Assembly (NCBI GenBank): GCA_030680075.1
Contig: JAUXWR010000131.1
Location: 186,001-250,000, forward strand
DNA length: 64,000 nucleotides
DNA from: Legionella sp.
GTDB taxonomy: Bacteria; Pseudomonadota; Gammaproteobacteria; Legionellales; Legionellaceae
Direction: 5' to 3'
In this document: positions 58,767-64,000 of the stretch, in pieces
Position numbering within the stretch: position 1 is the first letter of the stretch
Layout of the letters: each line of letters starts with the position of its first letter
Made by a program: the position numbers and the translations under genes
Notes under the pieces: generated by a model
What the model saw: only the letters and a program-made list of their open reading frames with translations
Database searches by the model: none
What the model was told of the DNA's origin: nothing

Positions 58767-59021
58767 TCAGTTAGCACGTGTTTTTCGTTGCCGTTGCTCA
58801 CTTTTTCCAACTAACCATTCGCCGTTAACTTCCAGTTCTTCAGCCAATAGATCAAGTAATTGGGTATCAGGTATCATCAGCCCATTTAATAAAGCTTCTG
58901 CTTTAAAGCGTGGGACTTTTAACAATTTGGCAAATACCACCACACGCTCATCTTGTAGCGAAGGCATGCCAATACTGTCTAATTCTTTATTGAGACGTTC
59001 TGAAAATTGTTTGTTAGGCAT
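58767..59021 (-). CDS. Small Cro/phage-repressor-like DNA-binding protein
   Basis: An 84-residue protein with a predicted helix-turn-helix layout: FSERLNKELDSIGMP, then VVVFAKLLKVPRFKAEALLNGL, then IPDTQLLDLLAEELEVNGEWLVGK. This matches phage-regulator-type XRE proteins in which the last segment reads LxVNxEWLLxG. The C-terminus is basic (KSEQRQRKTRAN). It is monocistronic, converging with rimK. Targets are unknown, and no prophage is visible nearby. Confidence 0.65.
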   Translation of the reverse strand: MPNKQFSERLNKELDSIGMPSLQDERVVVFAKLLKVPRFKAEALLNGLMIPDTQLLDLLAEELEVNGEWLVGKSEQRQRKTRAN

Positions 59022-59225
59022 TCGTCGCTCCAGGTAAAAATTAACCGAACCAAAAAGCTTATGTATGTTCTATAGCATAAAAAACGGGATTTGCAATTTT
59101 GCAGGCTCGTAGAATGTCTTTTGGATAATAAAATATTCGATAACTGTTCGTGGTTCTGAAGGCATTCAATTACTGGTGTATACTAAAATATATTGTTCTG
59201 ACGTACCTCATAAGGAATAAGCATT

Positions 59226-60143
59226 GTGGAATCATTCATAACCTTAGGCTTGTTAGCCATATTTGCCGTAGCGTTTGTATTAGCCGGTGTAAAGATAGTC
59301 CCTCAGTCTGAGGAGTGGACGGTGGAGCGCTTTGGGCGTTATACGCATACCTTGCGCCCGGGCTTAGGGTTAATTATTCCCTTTATCGACAAGGTCACCT
59401 ATAAAATCAACATGCGCGAGCGGGTATTGGATATTCCACCGCAAGAAGTTATTTCCTCTGATAATGCCATGGTTACTATTGATGCCGTGTGTTTTTTTCA
59501 GGTAGTGGATACCGCTCGAGCAGCTTATCAGGTTGATAATCTTGAGCACGCCATTCGAAATCTCACAATGACCAATATCCGAACAGTATTGGGTTCATTG
59601 GAGTTGGATGGTATGTTAAGTCAACGCGATGAAATTAATAGCCGCTTGATGCATATTGTTGATTTGGCTACTAATCCATGGGGCGTGAAAGTTACCCGCA
59701 TTGAAATCAGAGACATCAGGCCGCCGCAAGATCTCGTCGATGCCATGGCTAATCAAATGAAAGCTGAGCGTGAAAAACGCGCCGCTATTCTTGCAGCAGA
59801 AGGTCATCGTCAGGCAGAAATTTTAAGGGCTGAAGGGGATAAACAAGGGCAAATACTGCGAGCAGAAGCGACTAAACAAGAAGCTTTTCTGGAAGCTGAA
59901 GCGCGTGAGCGAACTGCCGAGGCTGAAGCTAATGCGACCCGTATGGTGTCAGAGGCAATTGCAGCTGGTGATATAAATGCCATTAATTATTTTATCGCTG
60001 AAAAATATGTCGATGCACTGAAAACCATTGGAACAGCTGAAAATAGTAAAATGGTATTAATGCCTTTGGAGGCGTCAGGGGTAATTGGCGCTTTGGGCGG
60101 GGTAGGAGAAATGTTAAAACACATAAGCTCACAGAAGCAATAA
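59226..60143 (+). CDS. qmcA: SPFH/band-7 protein QmcA (stomatin/paraslipin-like)
   Basis: A 305-residue membrane-associated protein with an N-terminal helix ([20 protein letters not shown]), an SPFH domain ([21 protein letters not shown] split here as [18 protein letters not shown]) and a long coiled-coil with alternating [21 protein letters not shown]. It organises membrane microdomains and works with NfeD-type proteins. Translation starts at GTG 59226 with AAGGAATAA upstream. The nfeD-like gene follows after 11 nt, as is usual. Confidence 0.92.
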   Translation: MESFITLGLLAIFAVAFVLAGVKIVPQSEEWTVERFGRYTHTLRPGLGLIIPFIDKVTYKINMRERVLDIPPQEVISSDNAMVTIDAVCFFQVVDTARAAYQVDNLEHAIRNLTMTNIRTVLGSLELDGMLSQRDEINSRLMHIVDLATNPWGVKVTRIEIRDIRPPQDLVDAMANQMKAEREKRAAILAAEGHRQAEILRAEGDKQGQILRAEATKQEAFLEAEARERTAEAEANATRMVSEAIAAGDINAINYFIAEKYVDALKTIGTAENSKMVLMPLEASGVIGALGGVGEMLKHISSQKQ

Positions 60144-60154
60144 GGAAAGTTCTT

Positions 60155-60586
60155 ATGGCATGGTTAGTATTTTGGTATTGGTTAGCGTTAGCCTTGGTCT
60201 TGATTATCGCTGAGACGTTGGGGGCGGCAGGTTTTTTGATAGCACTTGGTATGGCTGCCGCCTCGATTGGCATCTTGACCTGGATCTTTGCCATAACCTG
60301 GCAATGGCAACTGATTTGTTTTTCGCTCTTTAGTGTTTTTTTTGCTGTCGCCTGGTGGCAGTTTTTAAAAAAACGCACACTCGCGACCCCCACTCTAATC
60401 AATAGACCCTTTGAATCTATGCTGGGACGAACGGCCGTATTAGTTGAAGCCATTGAAAATGGACGCGGTAAAATTCGCGTAAATGATGCGCATTGGTTTG
60501 TGACAGGACCCGAATTACCTGTAGGCAGTAAGGTGAAAATTATTGGGATTGCCGAGGGTACGCTACTGGTTGTTGAGCCGGTCTAA
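60155..60586 (+). CDS. NfeD-like membrane protein (partner of QmcA)
   Basis: A 143-residue short-form NfeD (NfeD1b type). It has two to four hydrophobic spans (WLVFWYWLALALVLIIAETL, FLIALGMAAASIGILTWIF) and a C-terminal OB-fold domain (MLGRTAVLVEAIENGRGKIRV, split here as MLGRTAVLVEAIENGRGKI, VGSKVKIIGIAEGTLLVV). The AAGGAAAG site is strong. It lies 11 nt after qmcA and overlaps the 3' end of the convergent hemH by 24 nt. Confidence 0.9.
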   Translation: MAWLVFWYWLALALVLIIAETLGAAGFLIALGMAAASIGILTWIFAITWQWQLICFSLFSVFFAVAWWQFLKKRTLATPTLINRPFESMLGRTAVLVEAIENGRGKIRVNDAHWFVTGPELPVGSKVKIIGIAEGTLLVVEPV

Positions 60587-61570
60587 GCCGCAAATATCAA
60601 TAACCGCCTCCACAAAAAGTGGGGAGTCATTAACGCAAGGGATCAATGTCAATTGCTCTCCTCCTAAATCCTGCCATTGTTGCTGTGCCCGCATGCCGAT
60701 TTCTTCAACCGTCTCTAAGCAATCGGCAACAAACGATGGGCAAGATACCACCAGGCGTTTTATTCCCTGTTTTGCCAGTTGCGGCAAAATCATATCCGTA
60801 TAGGGTTTTATCCAGGGCGTTTTACCTAATCGTGACTGAAAAGACAGGCAATATTTTTCTTCTGGTATGTCTAATACCCGGGCGAGTTGTTTTGTTGTTT
60901 CATGGCATTGGGCTTTATAGCAAGTCTGATTGACTACCGAGATGGGCGGGCAGCTTTCCTGACAGACTTTTGCACATCCTGAGCGCTCAATGTGTTGCTC
61001 CGGGATGCCATGGTAACTAAATAATAGATAATCATGATCAATTAGGTGGGGTTTGATCAATTGTGCCTGAGCCGCGATAAAACCCGGGTGTTGATAAAAA
61101 TCGCGAATTATTTTCAACGAAGGAAAATTTGTTTGAGGCGCCATTAACCGCATTATTTCTTCGATGCTAGAGCCTGTTGCGGCTGAAGAGTATTGAGGGT
61201 AAAGGGGCAGGACGGTTAATTGCTCACAAGTTGATAATTCATTTAATGCGGCCATTATAGAAGGATTGCCATAGCGCATGGCCAAGGCTACTTGCCAGCT
61301 GTCACCTAACCGTTGTTGTAGCTTTGCCGCTAATCGTTGGCTGTTAATCAATAGGGGAGAGCCTTCGGGTGTCCAGATAGCCTGATAAGCATGGGCGGTG
61401 GATTTGGGTCTGAAGGGCAAGATAAACAAATAAAGTAATAGATACCTTAAGGGCGAGGGCAGGGAGATAACTCGCCTGTCAGCGAGAAATTCACGCAAAT
61501 AGCGACGAACACCTGCAACATCTGGCCTTTCAGGAGTACCAAGATTAATTAATAACAATCCGTTTTTCAT
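60563..61570 (-). CDS. hemH: Ferrochelatase (HemH) with an extra Cys-rich loop
   Basis: A 335-residue enzyme that inserts Fe(II) into protoporphyrin IX to make heme. Family blocks are GLLLINLGTPERPDVAGVRRY, LPLYPQYSSAATGSS, the active-site His SYHGIPEQHIE, and SCPSFVADCLETVEEIG. Between SYHGIP and CHETTKQLA lies an insertion of about 20 residues with five cysteines (GCAKVCQESCPP, NQTCYKAQC) that the E. coli enzyme lacks; it could bind an iron-sulfur cluster as in several other bacterial ferrochelatases. The start at 61570 (MKNGLLLINLG) is preferred to an ATG six codons upstream. Confidence 0.93.
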   Translation of the reverse strand: MKNGLLLINLGTPERPDVAGVRRYLREFLADRRVISLPSPLRYLLLYLFILPFRPKSTAHAYQAIWTPEGSPLLINSQRLAAKLQQRLGDSWQVALAMRYGNPSIMAALNELSTCEQLTVLPLYPQYSSAATGSSIEEIMRLMAPQTNFPSLKIIRDFYQHPGFIAAQAQLIKPHLIDHDYLLFSYHGIPEQHIERSGCAKVCQESCPPISVVNQTCYKAQCHETTKQLARVLDIPEEKYCLSFQSRLGKTPWIKPYTDMILPQLAKQGIKRLVVSCPSFVADCLETVEEIGMRAQQQWQDLGGEQLTLIPCVNDSPLFVEAVIDICGLDRLNNQ

Positions 61571-61721
61571 GGGCAGGCAATAAAACAAATAATATGCTGT
61601 ATTGTAACATGGCCGTGCTTATTCGGACAGAATATTGCCGTAAAGACCGTATTAACGAGAATCATAACCTGGATAACGCATGGGCACTAACCAGGCTACA
61701 GTTTAAGTACGGAAAGGCAGT

Positions 61722-61952
61722 TTAGGCTGGTTGCTCTTCAAATTCTTCAGCCAAGGCAACCACATTGGAAGCATGTAACCCGCGCTCCCCTTTTTCCAAA
61801 TCATAGTTAACTTGCTGACCTGGAACCAGTGTTTTATAGCCTGTGCCTTGAATCGCTGAAAAGTGAACAAAAATATCTTCGCCACCACCTTCAGGGATTA
61901 TAAATCCCCATCCTTTTGCATTATTAAACCACTTGACTTCGCCTGTAGCCAT
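61722..61952 (-). CDS. Cold-shock domain protein (CspA family)
   Basis: A 76-residue single OB-fold RNA-binding protein. The RNP motifs are KGWGFI and DIFVHF ([31 protein letters not shown]). The tail ([11 protein letters not shown]) is acidic and slightly longer than in E. coli CspA. The start at 61952 follows AGGAGG at 4-5 nt; an in-frame GTG at 61955 lies within that site. It acts as an RNA chaperone. It is monocistronic, and the divergent spacer before the HIT gene contains its leader. Confidence 0.95.
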   Translation of the reverse strand: MATGEVKWFNNAKGWGFIIPEGGGEDIFVHFSAIQGTGYKTLVPGQQVNYDLEKGERGLHASNVVALAEEFEEQPA

Positions 61953-62132
61953 CACTCCTCCTTTTGCTAAAGCGTATCAATCGTCGGCTAAAAATCAGCT
62001 GGCAATTGCATTCGTCCTTAAATGACAATTGTAATATTATTTCCCAAATTTAATGGGTTAATTTAACATAACGCAAAACAGGGACTCGTCACAATAGTTT
62101 TTATATTATTTTTCAACACAAAACGTGAGGTA

Positions 62133-62555
62133 ATGATGGTATTTGCCGTGGATAATCGAATATTGGCAACCAGTATATGGTTGAGCGACAGTTGTTTGTC
62201 CAGTGTGTATATTAAAAATGATGCCAATTTTCCATGGTTTATTTTAGTACCCCGTATACCTGATGTTGAGGAAATTTATCAATTATCCGCGAAACAGCAA
62301 AAACTGCTCATGGAGGAGATTGCCCATCTTTCCCGAATTATCAGCGATGCCTGTAATCCGGATAAATTAAATATAGGCGCCTTGGGAAATATTGTTTCCC
62401 AGTTGCATGTGCATGTGATTGCCCGTTTTAAAAAAGATATCGCCTGGCCGAATGGCGTGTGGCACCCTTCAACTCTTGCAGTGCCCTATTCTCAAAAAGA
62501 ATTGGATGCTCTTGTTGAATTCTGGCTGCCGCGGCTTACAGAAATAGGTGTGTAG
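62133..62555 (+). CDS. HIT-like domain protein
   Basis: A 140-residue protein of the histidine triad superfamily, in the subgroup with NIVSQLHVHVIARFKKDIAW (split: NIVSQLHVHVIARF). The triad is QLHVHV in place of HxHxHxx, and the following DIAWPNGVWHP pattern is typical for this proteobacterial subgroup. Nucleotide hydrolase or transferase activity is expected, but the substrate is unknown. GAGGTA precedes two consecutive ATGs. It converges on the glutamate synthase-like gene with 10 nt between stops. Confidence 0.85.
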   Translation: MMVFAVDNRILATSIWLSDSCLSSVYIKNDANFPWFILVPRIPDVEEIYQLSAKQQKLLMEEIAHLSRIISDACNPDKLNIGALGNIVSQLHVHVIARFKKDIAWPNGVWHPSTLAVPYSQKELDALVEFWLPRLTEIGV

Positions 62556-62565
62556 GTGATAATAA

Positions 62566-64000
62566 TTATAAATACTGATCCATGGGCTGTTGGTCGGGAA
62601 ATATTTCCGATAATGGTACGGAGAAACCATTTTCGCGCACGATACGCGCATGTCGGCGTTGTAATTGTCGTGGCTCATCAACGCCACAGGAGTGGCAAAT
62701 AACGGCTACTTCATGCGCCATATTATTCGCGTAATGAAAGACGCGCTCGGCCTTGTCTTCTATTACCAGTCCCCTTTGTAATGCCGGGTTATGAGTAGCT
62801 ACTCCGGTGGGGCAGGTATTTTTATGGCATTTTAATGATTGAATGCAACCCAATGCCATCATAAAACCACGGGCAGAGTTGACAAAATCCGCACCGGCGC
62901 AAACTGCCCAGGCGACTTGTGCCGGTGTCACCAGTTTCCCACTCGCGATAACAACAATTCGTTTGCGCAAATTATAAGACACCAGAATATCCACAAGTCT
63001 TGGTAATGATTCCTGAATAGGGATACCCATGTAGTCCATTAATCCCTGCGGGGATGCACCCGTACCGCCGTCGGCACTATCAAGGCTAATAAAATCCGGT
63101 GCGTACTGAGTTCCTCTTTTATGAATGGCCAGGCATAAATCGTGAAGCCATTCATAACTTCCCAATACAAATTTACAGCCAACAGGTTTCCCGGTTACCT
63201 GCCGTATGTGCTCAATGGAATTTAATAGGTCCTCTACATTAGCGATGTCGATATGTCGGTTAGGGCTAATAGAATCAACATGAGGAGGAATTCCCCGAAT
63301 ACTGGCAACTTCTTCGGTTACTTTAATAGCAGGCAGAATACCGCCTTTACCAGGCTTTGCGCCCTGGCTTAATTTTATCTCAAACATTTTTATATTTTCA
63401 TGTGCGGCCAACTCGCGAAGACGAAGATCGGATAATTGCCCTTTTTCATCCCTCACACCGTATTTTGCTGTGCCAATTTGCACGACAAGGTCGCAACCGT
63501 TAGCCAAGTGATAAGGCGATACGCCTCCTTCTCCAGTATTGAGCCAACACCCGGCTTTTTTAGCGCCTTCTGATAAGGCTAAAATCGCAGGTTTTGAAAT
63601 GGCGCCATAACTCATGGCAGAAATATTAAAAATGTGATTGGTGGTGTAGGGATGTTCAGTAAAAGGCCCTATTGTCATTGGTTTTATCGTGGCTTCACTG
63701 GCTAAAGGCGGAAAGGGTGCGCTGACGAAATAAACCGTACCCACTTGATGAAGAGGGCGAGTGGAGCCAAAGCCAACAGTCGTGTCAATGTCTTTAGACG
63801 CCTGGTAAATCCATGAGCGATCGGCACGGTTAAAGGGAAGCTCTTCACGGTCGTTAGCAAAGAAATACTGGCGAAAAAAAACGCCTAAGTATTCAGAAAA
63901 ATAACGAAAATGACCAATTACCGGATAATTACGTAATACGGCGTGAGACTTTTGATGCCTGTCCCATAAATAAATCGTGAGCACAAGTGATGCCAAACTG
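62566..64000 (-). CDS. FMN-binding glutamate synthase-like protein (N-terminus beyond window)
   Basis: The visible 476 or more residues form the FMN/TIM-barrel domain of GltB-related stand-alone proteins: FNISAMSYGAISKPAILALSEGA, LNTGEGGVSPYH, QGAKPGKGGILP, ISLDSADGGTGASPQ and a late Cys cluster CHKNTCPTGVATHNP that may hold the 3Fe-4S centre. The full family members are about 520-540 residues and start with a membrane helix, and the frame is still open at the window edge, so the start is missing. The ATG at 63996 is probably internal. Activity is uncertain since the amidotransferase domain is absent. Confidence 0.88.
   Translation of the reverse strand, partial: SLASLVLTIYLWDRHQKSHAVLRNYPVIGHFRYFSEYLGVFFRQYFFANDREELPFNRADRSWIYQASKDIDTTVGFGSTRPLHQVGTVYFVSAPFPPLASEATIKPMTIGPFTEHPYTTNHIFNISAMSYGAISKPAILALSEGAKKAGCWLNTGEGGVSPYHLANGCDLVVQIGTAKYGVRDEKGQLSDLRLRELAAHENIKMFEIKLSQGAKPGKGGILPAIKVTEEVASIRGIPPHVDSISPNRHIDIANVEDLLNSIEHIRQVTGKPVGCKFVLGSYEWLHDLCLAIHKRGTQYAPDFISLDSADGGTGASPQGLMDYMGIPIQESLPRLVDILVSYNLRKRIVVIASGKLVTPAQVAWAVCAGADFVNSARGFMMALGCIQSLKCHKNTCPTGVATHNPALQRGLVIEDKAERVFHYANNMAHEVAVICHSCGVDEPRQLQRRHARIVRENGFSVPLSEIFPDQQPMDQYL

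Noticed and set aside
58767..59021. Prophage or toxin-antitoxin locus around the Cro-like protein
   Set aside because: Neighbours are rimK and qmcA, with no phage genes or partner toxin.
1..64000. tRNA or rRNA genes
   Set aside because: I saw no convincing cloverleaf with GGTTCGAATCC-type arm or rRNA core sequence; a tRNAscan-SE and Infernal run would decide.

Overview
The window looks like a chromosomal segment of a gammaproteobacterium, most likely Legionella or a close relative. The reasons are moderate-to-low GC, AGGA-type ribosome sites, housekeeping genes of gammaproteobacterial type, Legionella-style dispersed palindromic repeats, a possible Glu-rich (E-block) tail on one membrane protein, and a very large protein of the kind found in Dot/Icm effector-rich genomes. 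The genus is inferred from gene content, not from a marker gene. I recognised no rRNA, tRNA, CRISPR array, insertion sequence or prophage by eye.

Region by region. 1-9.2 kb: the end of a di-heme peroxidase-like gene, an unknown protein, a dicarboxylate-type symporter, a DUF4424/YARHG secreted protein, a DUF167 protein, a carotenoid oxygenase, a DUF6969-like gene paired with a striking CxxC-repeat peptide, a TraX-like membrane protein and NAD-dependent formate dehydrogenase. 9.3-15.2 kb: six tandem paralogs of a secreted two-part protein with a DUF1554-like C-terminal domain; two of the spacers are duplicated and carry nested palindromes. 15.2-28 kb: mostly housekeeping or metabolic genes (acyl-CoA desaturase, M13 peptidase, tRNA hydroxylase TrhO, UbiX, DedA, malic enzyme, YbiT ABC-F ATPase), plus a candidate effector and a C39-like cysteine peptidase.

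28.2-37.4 kb: a compact same-strand cluster of three cyanophycin-synthetase-like ATP-grasp ligases, a methyltransferase-like protein, a DRE-TIM pyruvate aldolase-like enzyme, a YaaA-family protein, an alpha/beta hydrolase, a fusion of isopropylmalate/isocitrate dehydrogenase with an RraA-like aldolase domain, and a DUF6282 metal-hydrolase-like protein. This set suggests a small biosynthetic pathway that builds or elongates a 2-oxo/hydroxy acid and then joins units through amide bonds. I do not recognise it as a described pathway, and it is the leading candidate for a new system.

37.4-40.3 kb, convergent with that cluster: a bufferin-type RiPP operon (Cys-rich precursor, DUF692 MNIO enzyme, DUF2063 partner) translationally coupled to a dienelactone-hydrolase-like gene, with a clear promoter and an internal hairpin after the precursor. 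41.2-52.8 kb: a repeat-rich non-coding stretch followed by one 3634-residue protein with a degenerate SecA-like helicase core buried inside huge unassigned flanks. 52.8-64 kb: a PhyH dioxygenase, a cytochrome-oxidase assembly set (twin-TM protein, SURF1, a Cys-containing membrane protein, CtaA, CtaB, SCO), RimK, a small Cro-like protein, QmcA-NfeD, ferrochelatase, a cold-shock protein, a HIT protein and a truncated FMN-binding glutamate synthase-like gene at the right edge.
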